DNA of 64,000 nt from contig NZ_JACJPV010000010.1 in the NCBI RefSeq assembly GCF_014696225.1, positions 85,236 to 149,235 on the forward strand, given 5' to 3'. Shown here in pieces: positions 1 through 9,089 of this stretch; the stretch's first letter is position 1; every line of letters starts with the position of its first letter. Below the pieces are notes generated by a model. That model ran no database searches. It saw nothing but the letters and a program-made list of their open reading frames with translations, and was not told where the DNA came from. The stretch comes from Anabaena sp. FACHB-1237. GTDB taxonomy: Bacteria; Cyanobacteriota; Cyanobacteriia; Cyanobacteriales; Nostocaceae. A program made the position numbers and the translations under genes.

Positions 1-1
1 T

Positions 2-262
2 GCAGAAATTGCCCGGACAGAATGGACTCGTGAAGGTAGAGTACCACTTCACACCCTTAGGGCTGACATTGACTATTCCTACTGCACAGCCAAAACCATC
101 TACGGTATTCTTGGCATCAAAGTGTGGATATTTAAAGGGGAAATTATTCCTGGACAGGAAGAAGCACTATCTCAACCCAGTGGACGTGAAAGGGAACGTG
201 AACCCCGTCGTCGTCAACAACGTCGTCGTCAGCAATTTGAAGATCGTTCTAATGAAGGGTAA
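2..262 (+). CDS. rpsC: 30S ribosomal protein S3, 3' end only
   Basis: This is the C-terminal 86 residues of ribosomal protein S3, which sits at the mRNA entry side of the 30S head. The gene is open at the left window edge, so the KH domain is not visible. The fragment shows the conserved S3 C-domain ([20 protein letters not shown], then [16 protein letters not shown]) followed by a basic, Arg/Gln/Glu-rich tail typical of cyanobacterial S3. The reading frame is set by this homology; an overlapping frame of similar length in the same stretch is spurious. rplP follows after an 85-bp gap filled with short tandem repeats, in the usual S10-operon order. Confidence 0.95.
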   Translation, partial: AEIARTEWTREGRVPLHTLRADIDYSYCTAKTIYGILGIKVWIFKGEIIPGQEEALSQPSGREREREPRRRQQRRRQQFEDRSNEG

Positions 263-338
263 TGGGTAATGGGTAATGGGTAATGGGTATACCAATTACC
301 AATTACCAATCACCAATCACCAATCACCAATTACCAAA
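256..338. repeat. Short tandem repeats (7-bp units) between rpsC and rplP
   Basis: About four copies of a TAATGGG unit run into about six copies of the related complementary unit CAATTAC/CAATCAC, so the tract can partly fold on itself. Such heptamer STRR arrays are a hallmark of heterocystous cyanobacteria. The array lies inside a co-transcribed ribosomal cluster and must be carried in the mRNA. Confidence 0.85.
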
Positions 339-347
339 CAGTAAACC

Positions 348-773
348 ATGTTAAGTCCTAAAAGAACTAAATTCCGCAAACAACAACGCGGACGAATGGA
401 AGGTCTAGCCACCCGTGGCAGTACCCTGAACTTTGGGGATTTCGGACTCCAAGCTCAAGAACCGTCCTGGATCACCTCCAGACAAATTGAGGCTTCCCGT
501 CGGGCAATGACTCGTTATATTCGCCGGGGTGGTAAAATCTGGATTCGTATTTTCCCTGATAAACCTGTAACAATGCGCCCAGCAGAAACCCGGATGGGAT
601 CTGGTAAAGGTTCACCAGAATTTTGGGTAGCAGTGGTTAAACCAGGTCGGATCATGTTTGAAATCGCTGGTGTTACCGAAGAAATAGCCCGCGAAGCTAT
701 GCGACTGGCAGCTTATAAATTGCCAATTAAAACTAAATTTATTGTGCGCTCTAAGATTGAGGAGCAAGAGTAG
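348..773 (+). CDS. rplP: 50S ribosomal protein L16
   Basis: L16 is a 50S protein that helps organise the A-site tRNA elbow region and the peptidyl-transferase surroundings. The 141-residue product starts [19 protein letters not shown] and contains the conserved [27 protein letters not shown] block (residues about 62-88), including the basic loop near the tRNA. Length is normal for the family. It follows rpsC and is separated from rpmC by only 3 bp, so the two are almost certainly co-transcribed and translationally linked. Confidence 0.98.
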   Translation: MLSPKRTKFRKQQRGRMEGLATRGSTLNFGDFGLQAQEPSWITSRQIEASRRAMTRYIRRGGKIWIRIFPDKPVTMRPAETRMGSGKGSPEFWVAVVKPGRIMFEIAGVTEEIAREAMRLAAYKLPIKTKFIVRSKIEEQE

Positions 774-776
774 ATT

Positions 777-998
777 ATGTCTCTCCCTAAAATTGCAGAA
801 GCAAGAGAACTAAGTGACGAAAAACTGGCAGAAGAAATTATTGCCGTGAAAAAGCAATTATTTCAACTACGCTTACAAAAAGCTACCAGACAATTACAAA
901 AACCTCATCTGTTTAAACACGCTCGCCATCGTTTAGCACAATTACTGACAGTAGAGGGCGAACGAAAAATATCCGCTAGTGAGTCAAAAGCAGAATAA
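777..998 (+). CDS. rpmC: 50S ribosomal protein L29
   Basis: L29 is a small two-helix protein near the exit of the peptide tunnel, part of the docking surface for trigger factor and SRP. The 73-residue product has the expected pattern: [29 protein letters not shown] followed by the [13 protein letters not shown] helix. The C-terminus carries a short acidic/Ser-rich extension. It lies 3 bp after rplP and 8 bp before rpsQ, in the standard order. Confidence 0.96.
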   Translation: MSLPKIAEARELSDEKLAEEIIAVKKQLFQLRLQKATRQLQKPHLFKHARHRLAQLLTVEGERKISASESKAE

Positions 999-1006
999 AG
1001 GAGATT

Positions 1007-1258
1007 ATGGCAATTAAAGAACGAGTTGGCTTAGTAGTCAGCGATAAAATGCAAAAAACTGTGGTAGTAGCCATAGAAAACCGCGCTCCTCACCCTAAAT
1101 ATGGGAAAATAGTTGTCAAAACTCGACGCTATAAAGCTCATGATGAAGAAAATTCTTGTAAGGTGGGAGACCGTGTGCGTATTCAAGAAACTCGCCCCTT
1201 GAGTAAAACCAAGCGTTGGCAAGTGACAGAAATCCTCACCACTAAAGCTGGTAAGTAG
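1007..1258 (+). CDS. rpsQ: 30S ribosomal protein S17
   Basis: S17 is an OB-fold primary binder of 16S rRNA. The 83-residue product shows the S17 motifs [37 protein letters not shown] and the signature [19 protein letters not shown]. An AAGGAGA Shine-Dalgarno sits just before the ATG. It is part of the contiguous + strand ribosomal cluster. Confidence 0.97.
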   Translation: MAIKERVGLVVSDKMQKTVVVAIENRAPHPKYGKIVVKTRRYKAHDEENSCKVGDRVRIQETRPLSKTKRWQVTEILTTKAGK

Positions 1259-1298
1259 TTGTTGTTATTGATTAACAACTTTATTCGGGAGACAAATT

Positions 1299-1667
1299 GT
1301 GATTCAACCCCAATCTTATCTGAATGTTGCTGATAATAGCGGAGCGCGTAAATTAATGTGTATCCGTGTCTTAGGCGCAGGCAACCGCCGTTATGGAGGC
1401 GTGGGCGATCGCATTATCGCTGTTGTTAAAGATGCCCAACCCAACATGGCTGTGAAAAAGTCAGATGTGGTAGAAGCGGTAATTGTGCGTACCCGCAAAC
1501 AAATTAACCGTGATAGTGGCATGAGTATCCGCTTTGATGATAACGCCGCCGTGATTATTAACAAAGAGGGCAACCCCAAAGGTACACGCGTATTTGGACC
1601 TGTAGCCCGCGAACTCCGCGATAAAAACTTTACTAAAATAGTTTCCCTCGCTCCGGAGGTATTGTAA
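1299..1667 (+). CDS. rplN: 50S ribosomal protein L14
   Basis: L14 lies at the 30S/50S interface and contributes to bridge formation and to binding of the silencing factor RsfS. The 122-residue product begins at a GTG codon preceded by a GGGAG Shine-Dalgarno and reads [20 protein letters not shown]. The conserved [20 protein letters not shown] and [13 protein letters not shown] blocks are present. Its stop codon overlaps the ATG of rplX by one base (TAATG), indicating translational coupling. Confidence 0.98.
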   Translation: MIQPQSYLNVADNSGARKLMCIRVLGAGNRRYGGVGDRIIAVVKDAQPNMAVKKSDVVEAVIVRTRKQINRDSGMSIRFDDNAAVIINKEGNPKGTRVFGPVARELRDKNFTKIVSLAPEVL

Positions 1668-2014
1668 TGGCAAAACCAAAACCCAAAGTCTTTCATAAAA
1701 TGCACGTGAAGACTGGAGACACCGTACAAGTTATTGCTGGTAAGGATAAGGGTAAAGTAGGTGAAATAATTAAAGCCTTACCCCAAGAAAGCAAGGTTGT
1801 GGTTCAAGGTGTGAATATCAAAACTAAGCACGTTAAACCTCAACAGGAAGGGGAATCTGGCAAAATAGTTAATCAAGAGTATCCCATTCACAGTTCTAAT
1901 GTGATGCTCTATTCCACCAAACAAAATGTTGCTAGTCGCGTTTGCTATACTTTTACCGCCGAAGGTAAGAAGGTACGAATGCTCAAGAAAACTGGCGAGA
2001 TACTTGATAAGTAA
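1667..2014 (+). CDS. rplX: 50S ribosomal protein L24
   Basis: L24 is an assembly-initiator protein of the 50S subunit with a KOW fold. The 115-residue product contains the KOW motif at about residues 14-35 ([18 protein letters not shown]) and the [19 protein letters not shown] segment. Its start overlaps the rplN stop by one base. The N-terminal Lys/Pro-rich extension before the KOW domain is common in cyanobacterial L24. Confidence 0.97.
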   Translation: MAKPKPKVFHKMHVKTGDTVQVIAGKDKGKVGEIIKALPQESKVVVQGVNIKTKHVKPQQEGESGKIVNQEYPIHSSNVMLYSTKQNVASRVCYTFTAEGKKVRMLKKTGEILDK

Positions 2015-2122
2015 AAAGTAAAAGTGAGTAAGTGCTTGATAATATCTTGACTTTTGATCTTTGGCTTTTGAATGCATGACTTTAAAATTCCCTGACCAAG
2101 ACCAGGGACACAGGACAAAAAA

Positions 2123-2668
2123 ATGGCCACACCAAAACTAAAAACCGTATATCAAGAAACCATCGTCCCCAAATTAACTCAACAGTTTCAATATACCAAC
2201 GTACATCAAGTACCAAAAGTAATTAAAGTAACTGTTAACAGAGGTTTGGGAGAAGCCGCTCAAAATGCCAAATCATTAGAAGCTTCTTTAAACGAAATTG
2301 CGGTTATTACTGGACAAAAACCAGTGGTAACTAGAGCGAAAAAAGCGATCGCCGGCTTTAAAATTCGTCAAGGTATGCCCGTAGGGATCATGGTGACATT
2401 AAGAGGCGAACGGATGTACGCTTTTTTAGATCGCTTGATCAACCTCACATTACCCAGAATTAGAGACTTTCGTGGAGTCAACCCTAAAAGTTTTGATGGG
2501 CGTGGTAACTATACCTTGGGAGTTCGTGAACAGTTAATATTTCCAGAAGTCGAATATGACAGCATTGATCAAGTTCGTGGTCTGGATATATCAATTATTA
2601 CCACAGCAAACAGCGACGAAGAAGGCAGAGCTTTGCTGAAAGAAATGGGAATGCCTTTTCGTGATTAA
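2123..2668 (+). CDS. rplE: 50S ribosomal protein L5
   Basis: L5 binds 5S rRNA and contacts the P-site tRNA and S13. The 181-residue product has the conserved [22 protein letters not shown] core and [17 protein letters not shown] block, and ends [14 protein letters not shown]. No rpsN (S14) gene follows before rpsH; this absence is the usual cyanobacterial order, not a deletion specific to this strain. The 108-bp gap to rplX is long for this operon and holds CTTTTGA-type repeats. Confidence 0.98.
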   Translation: MATPKLKTVYQETIVPKLTQQFQYTNVHQVPKVIKVTVNRGLGEAAQNAKSLEASLNEIAVITGQKPVVTRAKKAIAGFKIRQGMPVGIMVTLRGERMYAFLDRLINLTLPRIRDFRGVNPKSFDGRGNYTLGVREQLIFPEVEYDSIDQVRGLDISIITTANSDEEGRALLKEMGMPFRD

Positions 2669-2691
2669 TCAGTTCATCTAAAGAGGAAACG

Positions 2692-3093
2692 ATGGCGGCA
2701 CAGGACACAATTGCAGATATGCTAACGCGCATCCGCAATGCCAACATGGCAAGGCACCAAACCACTGAAGTGCCTGCAACAAGGATGACTCGTAGTATAG
2801 CTAAAGTGCTACAGGAAGAAGGCTTCATTGCGGATGTAAAAGAAGCAGGAGAAGGGATAAAAACCAACCTAGTAATTTCTCTGAAATACAAAGGTAAAAA
2901 CCGTCAACCCCTAATCAGAGCCTTAAAGCGAGTGAGTAAACCAGGATTGCGGGTTTATTCCAATCGTAAAGATTTACCAAGAGTATTAGGTGGAATTGGT
3001 ATCGCTATTATTTCCACATCCAGTGGAATTATGACAGACCGCGAAGCCCGCCGTCAAAACGTAGGCGGCGAAGTGCTTTGTTATGTTTGGTAA
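2692..3093 (+). CDS. rpsH: 30S ribosomal protein S8
   Basis: S8 is a primary 16S rRNA binder of the platform. The 133-residue product starts [18 protein letters not shown] and ends with the S8 signature [20 protein letters not shown] followed by [16 protein letters not shown] Shine-Dalgarno precedes the ATG. It lies 23 bp after rplE and is followed by a 112-bp gap before rplF. Confidence 0.98.
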   Translation: MAAQDTIADMLTRIRNANMARHQTTEVPATRMTRSIAKVLQEEGFIADVKEAGEGIKTNLVISLKYKGKNRQPLIRALKRVSKPGLRVYSNRKDLPRVLGGIGIAIISTSSGIMTDREARRQNVGGEVLCYVW

Positions 3094-3205
3094 GAAAGAG
3101 GTGATAGGTGATAGGCAAGAGGTGGCAAGTACAATTTTAATTGTTTCTACCGACTCCCAACCCCCGACTCCCCTTTCCTCTGTTATAAAGGACAAAATTT
3201 AAGTC

Positions 3206-3754
3206 ATGTCTCGTATTGGTAAACGTCCAATTAGTATTCCCGCTAAAGTACAAGTAACTATTGATGGCGCAAGCGTATCAGTGAAAGGTCCCAAAGGAGA
3301 ACTTTCTCGCAGCTTACCCACCCAAGTCACAGTTACTCAAGAAGGGGAAACATTACTCGTCACTCGTCGTGATGATACTCGTACCTCCAGACAAATGCAT
3401 GGTTTGAGCCGCACCCTAGTGGCCAACATGGTAGAAGGAGTGTCCCAAGGTTTTCAACGTCGGTTGGAAATTCAAGGGGTAGGTTATCGCGCCCAAGTTC
3501 AGGGACGTAACCTGGTTTTAAACATGGGTTATAGCCATCAAGTACATATTGAACCCCCAGAAGGTATTCAGTTTGCTGTTGAGGGTACTACTAACGTCGT
3601 AGTTAGTGGCTATGACAAGGAAATAGTCGGTAACACAGCAGCGAAAATTCGCGCCGTTCGTCCGCCAGAGCCTTACAAAGGCAAGGGTATTCGCTATTCT
3701 GGCGAAGTAGTTAGACGTAAAGCTGGTAAGACTGGTAAGGGTGGTAAGAAATAA
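3206..3754 (+). CDS. rplF: 50S ribosomal protein L6
   Basis: L6 sits near the sarcin-ricin loop and the GTPase factor-binding site. The 182-residue product begins [20 protein letters not shown] and carries the C-terminal signature [22 protein letters not shown], with a Gly/Lys-rich end. Two duplicated L6 folds are expected from the length. It lies 2 bp before rplR, consistent with co-translation. Confidence 0.98.
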   Translation: MSRIGKRPISIPAKVQVTIDGASVSVKGPKGELSRSLPTQVTVTQEGETLLVTRRDDTRTSRQMHGLSRTLVANMVEGVSQGFQRRLEIQGVGYRAQVQGRNLVLNMGYSHQVHIEPPEGIQFAVEGTTNVVVSGYDKEIVGNTAAKIRAVRPPEPYKGKGIRYSGEVVRRKAGKTGKGGKK

Positions 3755-3756
3755 AC

Positions 3757-4119
3757 ATGAGACTTACTCGCAGAGAATCAAAACAGCGTCGTCATCGGCG
3801 CGTGCGCGGAAAAGTTAACGGATCTCCCGAACGTCCCCGTTTAGCAGTATTCCGCTCTAACGAGCATATTTACGCTCAAGTGATAGATGATACTAAACAG
3901 CATACTATAGTAGCAGCTTCCACCGTAGAACCAGAAATAAAAGCAAAAATCAGTACTGGCGCTAATTGTGATGCTTCTGCTCAAGTAGGTAAATTAGTAG
4001 CTGTTCGCGCCCTAGAAAAAGGTATCACCAAGGTGGTTTTTGATCGTGGTGGCAACTTGTATCATGGTCGTATTAAGGCATTGGCTGAAGCTGCACGAGA
4101 AGCAGGTTTAGATTTCTAA
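3757..4119 (+). CDS. rplR: 50S ribosomal protein L18
   Basis: L18 binds 5S rRNA with L5 and L25. The 120-residue product has a basic N-terminus ([20 protein letters not shown]) and the L18 core [20 protein letters not shown], ending [26 protein letters not shown]. Length is normal. It is tightly packed between rplF (2 bp) and rpsE (17 bp). Confidence 0.98.
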   Translation: MRLTRRESKQRRHRRVRGKVNGSPERPRLAVFRSNEHIYAQVIDDTKQHTIVAASTVEPEIKAKISTGANCDASAQVGKLVAVRALEKGITKVVFDRGGNLYHGRIKALAEAAREAGLDF

Positions 4120-4136
4120 CAGGAGAGCAGAAATTT

Positions 4137-4661
4137 ATGGTAAGCGGTCGTCGTAAGCAGACCCGTGCAAAGAAAGAAGAAACTACTTGGCAAGAGCGAG
4201 TGATCCAAATTCGCCGCGTTAGTAAAGTGGTTAAGGGTGGTAAAAAACTGAGCTTCCGGGCTATTGTCGTTGTTGGCAACGAACGCGGCCAGGTAGGTGT
4301 GGGTGTTGGTAAGGCTTCTGACGTAATTGGGGCAGTGAAAAAAGGTGTGGCCGATGGCAAAAAACACCTCATTGATATCCCTATTACTAAAGCTAACTCC
4401 ATTCCTCATCCTATCAATGGTATTGGTGGTGGTGCCAAAGTAATTATGCGCCCTGCTGCACCAGGTACAGGTGTAATTGCTGGTGGTGCGGTACGTACTG
4501 TATTAGAGTTAGCAGGAGTAAAAAACATTCTTGCTAAACAGTTGGGTTCTAATAATCCTTTAAATAATGCTAGAGCAGCCGTTAATGCTTTGTCCACACT
4601 ACGAACCTTAACAGAAGTGGCTGAAGATCGTGGTGTTAGCATTGAGAAACTCTATATTTAA
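4137..4661 (+). CDS. rpsE: 30S ribosomal protein S5
   Basis: S5 acts in decoding accuracy and mRNA unwinding at the entry tunnel. The 174-residue product contains the double-stranded-RNA-binding-like S5 N-domain ([21 protein letters not shown], then [17 protein letters not shown]) and the C-domain [20 protein letters not shown]. No rpmD (L30) gene follows before rplO, as is normal in cyanobacteria. The 166-bp gap to rplO holds AGGAGTC-type repeats. Confidence 0.98.
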   Translation: MVSGRRKQTRAKKEETTWQERVIQIRRVSKVVKGGKKLSFRAIVVVGNERGQVGVGVGKASDVIGAVKKGVADGKKHLIDIPITKANSIPHPINGIGGGAKVIMRPAAPGTGVIAGGAVRTVLELAGVKNILAKQLGSNNPLNNARAAVNALSTLRTLTEVAEDRGVSIEKLYI

Positions 4662-4673
4662 GGTACTGGTAGC

Positions 4674-4719
4674 AGGAGTCAGGAGTCAGGAGTCAGGAGA
4701 TCAAGAAGTCAGGAGTCAG
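4674..4719. repeat. AGGAGTC short tandem repeats between rpsE and rplO
   Basis: Imperfect heptamers AGGAGTC are tandemly repeated with one interruption. Similar AGGAGTC runs occur after apcE (about 28065-28100) and upstream of mreD and ribD, so this is a dispersed intergenic repeat. Confidence 0.75.
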
Positions 4720-4827
4720 AATAAAGAATAATACACAATCCAGAATTTTTTCCTCTGCTCCCCTACTCCGCACCCCGTACTCCCTGTGACAACTTAAAAA
4801 TCCAAAATCTAAAAATCCAAAAGTAAA

Positions 4828-5271
4828 ATGAGACTCAATGATCTTAAGCCCCAAAAAGGCTCAAAAAAACGTCGTAAGCGTGTAGGTAGAGGTATTTCTG
4901 CAGGACAAGGTGCGAGTGCTGGTTTAGGGATGCGGGGACAAAAATCTCGTTCTGGTAGTAGTACCCGCCCTGGTTTTGAAGGTGGTCAACAACCTTTATA
5001 CCGTCGGATACCTAAACTTAAAGGTTTCCCCCTGATTAACCGCAAAATTTACACTACGATTAATGTAGAGAAATTGTCTAGTTTACCTCCTCACTCAGAA
5101 GTAACTGTAGATTCTTTGTTAGCAGCAGGTATTCTCACTGCTTGCAAAGGTCAACTGAAAATCTTGGGTAATGGCGAATTGACTGTTCCTCTGAAAGTGA
5201 AAGCTGCCGCTTTTACTGGCTCGGCTCGCGCTAAAATTGAGGCGGCTGGTGGCAGTTGTGAAGTTGCATAA
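4828..5271 (+). CDS. rplO: 50S ribosomal protein L15
   Basis: L15 is a late-assembly 50S protein that threads a basic, Gly-rich N-terminal extension into 23S rRNA. The 147-residue product starts [22 protein letters not shown], shows [24 protein letters not shown], and ends with the L15 C-domain [24 protein letters not shown]. It is followed by secY after 130 bp containing GCTGATA-type repeats. Confidence 0.98.
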   Translation: MRLNDLKPQKGSKKRRKRVGRGISAGQGASAGLGMRGQKSRSGSSTRPGFEGGQQPLYRRIPKLKGFPLINRKIYTTINVEKLSSLPPHSEVTVDSLLAAGILTACKGQLKILGNGELTVPLKVKAAAFTGSARAKIEAAGGSCEVA

Positions 5272-5401
5272 AGGATGTCATCTATCAGCCGTTAGCTTTC
5301 AGCCATAAGCCTCTAACTTTGAATCATTAAAATCATAAAAGCTGATAACTGATTACGAACGGCTGATATCTGATAGCTGATTACTTACACAGGTACAATT
5401 T

Positions 5402-6715
5402 ATGATCAGTCGAGACAAAGCTCCAACGGCTCAAGAAACTTTTATGCAGATGGCGCAGGCAGCCGGACTCAGGGGTAGGCTGCTTGTAACTGTCGGTATT
5501 TTAATTTTGGTACGTCTGGGTATATTTCTACCAGTTCCAGGTATTGATAGACCTACATTTGCAAAGGCGATAGAGAATAATAATTCTATCTTTGGTTTAT
5601 TGGATATCTTCTCTGGACGAGGACTGTCTACTTTGGGTGTCTTCGCTTTGGGGATTTTACCCTTTATTAATGCCTCCATTATTATCCAATTATTGACTGC
5701 GGCTATTCCATCTTTAGAAAATTTACAAAAAAATGAAGGTGAGGCTGGTCGCCGGAAAATATCCCAAATTACACGGTATGTCACTGTGGGCTGGGCAATT
5801 GTTCAAAGTGTGGCTTTTTCCGCATTATACCTCCAACAATTTGCTTTAAACCCAGGTCCTGTATTTGTGGCAGAAACAGCGATCGCTCTCACAGCAGGTT
5901 CAATGTTCGTGATGTGGGCTTCGGAACTGATCACAGAACGGGGTATAGGTAATGGTGCATCTTTATTGATTTTTGTCAATATTGTCGCTTCTTTACCAAA
6001 ATCTTTAGGTGATACCATTGACTTAGTGCAATCAGGGGGTAGAGAAATAGTAGGTCGTGTTGTTGTCCTGATATTGGTTTTCCTACTGACTATTGTAGGT
6101 ATTGTCTTTGTTCAGGAAGGAATGCGCCGAATACCCGTTATTTCTGCACGTCGTCAGGTAGGACGTAGAGTATTGGCAGAACAACGCAGTTTTCTACCTT
6201 TACGGTTGAATCAAGGTGGTGTGATGCCAATCATTTTTGCCGCAGCCATGCTGAGTTTGCCTTTGCTGCTGGCTAATTTTACTAAGAACCAGGAACTTTC
6301 CACGATTGTAAATACCTATCTCACTCCTGGAGGTTCCGGTGCTTGGGTTTATGCTTTAGTCTACATGATCGCCATTATTTTCTTTAGCTATTTCTATTCT
6401 TCATTAATTTTGAATCCCGTAGATGTGGCGCAAAATTTAAAGAAAATGGGTTCTAGTATCCCTGGTATCCGCCCTGGTAAAGCTACTAGTGAATATATTG
6501 AGCGTGTTAGCAACCGATTGACTTTGTTAGGTTCTCTGTTCTTAGGTTTAGTGGCCATTATTCCCACAGCCATTGAAAGTACCTTAAATGTCCCCACTTT
6601 TAAAGGTTTGGGAGCTACCTCTTTATTGATTCTAGTAGGTGTGGCTATAGATACAGCCAAGCAAATTCAAACCTACGTTATCTCTCAACGCTATGAAGGA
6701 ATGGTGAAACAATAG
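5402..6715 (+). CDS. secY: Preprotein translocase subunit SecY
   Basis: SecY is the channel subunit of the SecYEG translocon, serving both plasma and thylakoid membranes in cyanobacteria. The 437-residue product has about ten hydrophobic segments. Hallmarks are the plug and TM2 region (GIDRPTFAKAI, then ALGILPFINASIIIQLL), the cytosolic loop EGMRRIPVISARRQVGRRVL, and PVDVAQNLKKMGSSIPGIRPG followed by YIERVSNRLTLLGSLFLG. Its stop codon overlaps the GTG start of adk by one base. Confidence 0.98.
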   Translation: MISRDKAPTAQETFMQMAQAAGLRGRLLVTVGILILVRLGIFLPVPGIDRPTFAKAIENNNSIFGLLDIFSGRGLSTLGVFALGILPFINASIIIQLLTAAIPSLENLQKNEGEAGRRKISQITRYVTVGWAIVQSVAFSALYLQQFALNPGPVFVAETAIALTAGSMFVMWASELITERGIGNGASLLIFVNIVASLPKSLGDTIDLVQSGGREIVGRVVVLILVFLLTIVGIVFVQEGMRRIPVISARRQVGRRVLAEQRSFLPLRLNQGGVMPIIFAAAMLSLPLLLANFTKNQELSTIVNTYLTPGGSGAWVYALVYMIAIIFFSYFYSSLILNPVDVAQNLKKMGSSIPGIRPGKATSEYIERVSNRLTLLGSLFLGLVAIIPTAIESTLNVPTFKGLGATSLLILVGVAIDTAKQIQTYVISQRYEGMVKQ

Positions 6716-7269
6716 TGACGCGATTAATCTTCTTGGGGCCACCAGGTGCAGGGAAAGGAACTCAAGCAAAAACCTTGGCTGATTTTTTGCACATTCCCCA
6801 TATTTCTACGGGTGATATTTTACGTCAAGCTACCAAAGACCAAACTCCTTTAGGCATAAAAGCACAAGCCTATATGGATGCTGGCGATTTAGTTCCTGAT
6901 GATCTCGTCCAGGATATGGTTCAGGAACGTTTACAACAGCCTGATGCAGAAGTCGGCTGGATTTTGGATGGCTTTCCCCGTAAAGTAAGCCAAGCAGAGT
7001 TTTTGGGTCAGTTACTAGCAGAAAATAAACAAGGTGATGTTAAGGTCATTAACCTTGATGCTCCTGATGATGTTGTAATTACCCGCTTATTAGCTAGAGG
7101 TAGAAAGGATGATGAGGAAAAGGTGATCCGTCATCGTCTCGATATTTATCGTGATGAAACCGCTCCTTTAATTGCTTATTATACCCATCTTCAACAACTA
7201 ATATCTGTTAATGGTAATCACCCACCAGAAGAAGTTGCCACAGTTTTACAAAACATCATAGCTCATTAA
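6715..7269 (+). CDS. adk: Adenylate kinase
   Basis: Adenylate kinase interconverts ATP + AMP and 2 ADP in the cytosol. The 184-residue product has the P-loop GPPGAGKGT (residues 8-16), the AMP-binding stretch HISTGDILRQA, the signature ILDGFPRKVSQAEFL and catalytic arginines in LLARGRKDDEEKVIRHRLDIY. It is the short form, with no long zinc/LID insertion. The GTG start overlaps the secY stop, so translation is probably coupled; secY-adk linkage is standard. Confidence 0.97.
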   Translation: MTRLIFLGPPGAGKGTQAKTLADFLHIPHISTGDILRQATKDQTPLGIKAQAYMDAGDLVPDDLVQDMVQERLQQPDAEVGWILDGFPRKVSQAEFLGQLLAENKQGDVKVINLDAPDDVVITRLLARGRKDDEEKVIRHRLDIYRDETAPLIAYYTHLQQLISVNGNHPPEEVATVLQNIIAH

Positions 7270-7504
7270 AACGGTGATAGGTGGTTGGTAATAGGTAATT
7301 GGGCATATAATAATTAGTTTCAATAATTAGTTTGAATTAATTTGCGCCCTATTCCATCCAGTCACCTTTTCCACAAATCATAGCCTAGTAGCAAATTTTA
7401 GCTAAGATATATTAATAAACTGTTGATATTTTTCTCCAAATATGTTCTTAAATACCAGGAAAGTATAACAGCATCATGAAAAACTGTTGAGTTGAGGAAA
7501 ACAC

Positions 7505-7729
7505 TTGTCTAAGCAAGATTTGATAGAAATGGAAGGAACTGTCACCGAGTCGTTGCCTAATGCTATGTTCCGGGTAGATTTAGACAACGGCTTTAACGTT
7601 CTAGCACATATTTCTGGTAAGATTCGCCGTAATTACATTAAGATTTTACCAGGCGATCGCGTCAAAGTGGAATTAACCCCCTATGACTTGACCAAAGGTA
7701 GAATTACCTATCGCCTACGGAAAAAATAA
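7505..7729 (+). CDS. infA: Translation initiation factor IF-1
   Basis: IF-1 is a small OB-fold protein that occupies the ribosomal A site during initiation. The 74-residue product reads [20 protein letters not shown] and [20 protein letters not shown], ending RITYRLRKK, which is near-identical to the cyanobacterial family. No ATG fits; the start is a TTG preceded by a GAGGAAAA Shine-Dalgarno. This rare start codon on a core initiation factor resembles the autoregulated rare start of infC, though that link is only analogy. Confidence 0.95.
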
Positions 7730-7808
7730 ATCTATGTAAAAAATCTTACCATAAATCCTCCACTGGTCTTTTCCAGTCACAAAACTACAATATTTTCTGT
7801 AGAAATGC

Positions 7809-7814
7809 TATAAT
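7809..7814 (+). promoter_or_regulatory. Extended -10 promoter element upstream of rpmJ
   Basis: TGC immediately followed by TATAAT forms an extended -10 hexamer 28 bp upstream of the rpmJ ATG; no good -35 is seen. The predicted 5' leader would be only about 22 nt. It suggests that rpmJ-rpsM-rpsK-rpoA can be started separately from the upstream spc genes. Confidence 0.45.
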
Positions 7815-7842
7815 TTACTATTTGGAGTCAATTTTAAAAGGC

Positions 7843-7956
7843 ATGAAAGTAAGAGCCTCTGTCAAAAAAATCTGTGATAAGTGCAGCGTGATCAAACGTC
7901 GTGGTCGCGTGATGGTGATTTGTGAAAACCCCAAGCACAAACAACGCCAAGGATAA
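7843..7956 (+). CDS. rpmJ: 50S ribosomal protein L36 (zinc-binding form)
   Basis: This 37-codon gene encodes L36, the smallest 50S protein. The product starts [20 protein letters not shown] and ends [11 protein letters not shown]. It keeps the Cys-x2-Cys...Cys...His zinc ribbon (C11, C14, C27, H32), so it is the zinc-containing type. A GGAG Shine-Dalgarno lies a few bases upstream. It sits between infA and rpsM in the usual alpha-operon position. Confidence 0.96.
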   Translation: MKVRASVKKICDKCSVIKRRGRVMVICENPKHKQRQG

Positions 7957-8096
7957 CACAAAAAAAGCTGATTTGAACAAGTAAAAAAGATATTATATCT
8001 TGATAAAATTAATCAGCACAACTTAGAAACATAAAAACGTGACCCGGGTTACGTTTAACCAAATGCAATTGTGAAAACAATAGGGAGATATTAATT

Positions 8097-8477
8097 GTGG
8101 CACGTATTGCCGGAGTAGACCTACCACGCGATAAGCGGATTGAAATTGGTCTGACATACATCTACGGAATTGGTTTATCCAGAGCGCAAGATATAATTGC
8201 AGCTACCGGAGTTAATCCAGATACCCGCGTAAAAGACCTAAGTGATGCGGACTTAGCAGCATTGAGAGGCGAAATTGAAAGCAACTATCAGGTTGAAGGA
8301 GATTTACGTCGTTTAGAAGGCTTGAATATCAAGCGTTTAATTGATATCGGCTGCTATAGAGGAAGAAGACACCGGATGGGTTTACCAGTGCGTGGACAAA
8401 GAACCCGCACTAATGCTAGAACCAGACGCGGTAGAAGACAGACAGTGGCTGGTAAGAAGAAAGCCCCTGGCAAATAA
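8097..8477 (+). CDS. rpsM: 30S ribosomal protein S13
   Basis: S13 lies in the 30S head and contacts the P-site tRNA and L5. The 126-residue product begins at GTG (GGGAGA Shine-Dalgarno) with [21 protein letters not shown] and contains [11 protein letters not shown] and the signature [20 protein letters not shown], followed by a basic tail. It is followed by rpsK after 54 bp. Confidence 0.98.
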   Translation: MARIAGVDLPRDKRIEIGLTYIYGIGLSRAQDIIAATGVNPDTRVKDLSDADLAALRGEIESNYQVEGDLRRLEGLNIKRLIDIGCYRGRRHRMGLPVRGQRTRTNARTRRGRRQTVAGKKKAPGK

Positions 8478-8531
8478 AAACGTTCAACTTGCTCTTATTA
8501 GCAAGTCTTATCTTAAATTTACCAAAGAAAT

Positions 8532-8927
8532 ATGGCCAGACAACCAACAAAAAAAACCGGGAGTAAAAAGCAGAAGCGGAACGTACCTAACGGCGTTGCT
8601 TATATCCAGTCTACATTCAACAATAGCATTGTTACCATCACCGATCAAAATGGAGATGTGATTTCTTGGGCTAGTGCTGGTTCTAGCGGATTTAAAGGCG
8701 CGAAAAAAGGAACCCCTTTTGCCGCCCAAACTGCTGCAGAAAGTGCCGCCAGAAGAGCAATTGATCAAGGTATGCGACAAATTCAGGTGATGGTAAGCGG
8801 ACCTGGTGCTGGTAGAGAAACCGCTATTCGGGCTTTACAAGGCGCAGGTTTAGAAATTACCCTCATTCGTGATATTACCCCCATTCCTCACAACGGTTGC
8901 CGTCCCCCCAAACGTCGTCGAGTTTAA
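8532..8927 (+). CDS. rpsK: 30S ribosomal protein S11
   Basis: S11 forms part of the 30S platform and the mRNA exit channel. The 131-residue product shows [39 protein letters not shown], and the C-terminal signature [18 protein letters not shown]. Length and composition are normal. The gap to rpoA is 162 bp and is packed with tandem heptamers. Confidence 0.98.
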   Translation: MARQPTKKTGSKKQKRNVPNGVAYIQSTFNNSIVTITDQNGDVISWASAGSSGFKGAKKGTPFAAQTAAESAARRAIDQGMRQIQVMVSGPGAGRETAIRALQGAGLEITLIRDITPIPHNGCRPPKRRRV

Positions 8928-8940
8928 ATTTTCTCATCTG

Positions 8941-9067
8941 ACAGTGAACAGGTGATGGGTGACACAGGTGACAGGTGATGGGTGACACAGGTGACACAGG
9001 TGACAGGTGACAGTCAACAGTCAACAGTTAACAGACTTTTGACTTTTGACTTTTGACTTTTGACTTT
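8941..9067. repeat. Mixed short tandem repeats between rpsK and rpoA
   Basis: Three successive heptamer-type arrays occur: ACAGGTG/GTGACAC units, then ACAGTCA/ACAGTTA units, then four copies of ACTTTTG. They fill almost the whole gap and end about 23 bp before the rpoA start, so the rpoA leader is largely repeat-derived. Confidence 0.85.
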
Positions 9068-9089
9068 ACGAAGTGAGGGAGGCTACTCC

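Noticed and set aside
9..269. An 86-codon + strand frame at the window start
   Set aside because: It is out of phase with the rpsC tail, whose sequence is unmistakable in the frame starting at position 2.
1391..1729. A 112-codon minus-strand frame opposite rplN
   Set aside because: Antisense shadow of a highly conserved ribosomal gene; no domain, and rplN explains the sequence fully.
2668..4828. Missing rpsN and rpmD in the ribosomal cluster
   Set aside because: Their absence at these positions is the normal cyanobacterial gene order, not a loss specific to this genome.
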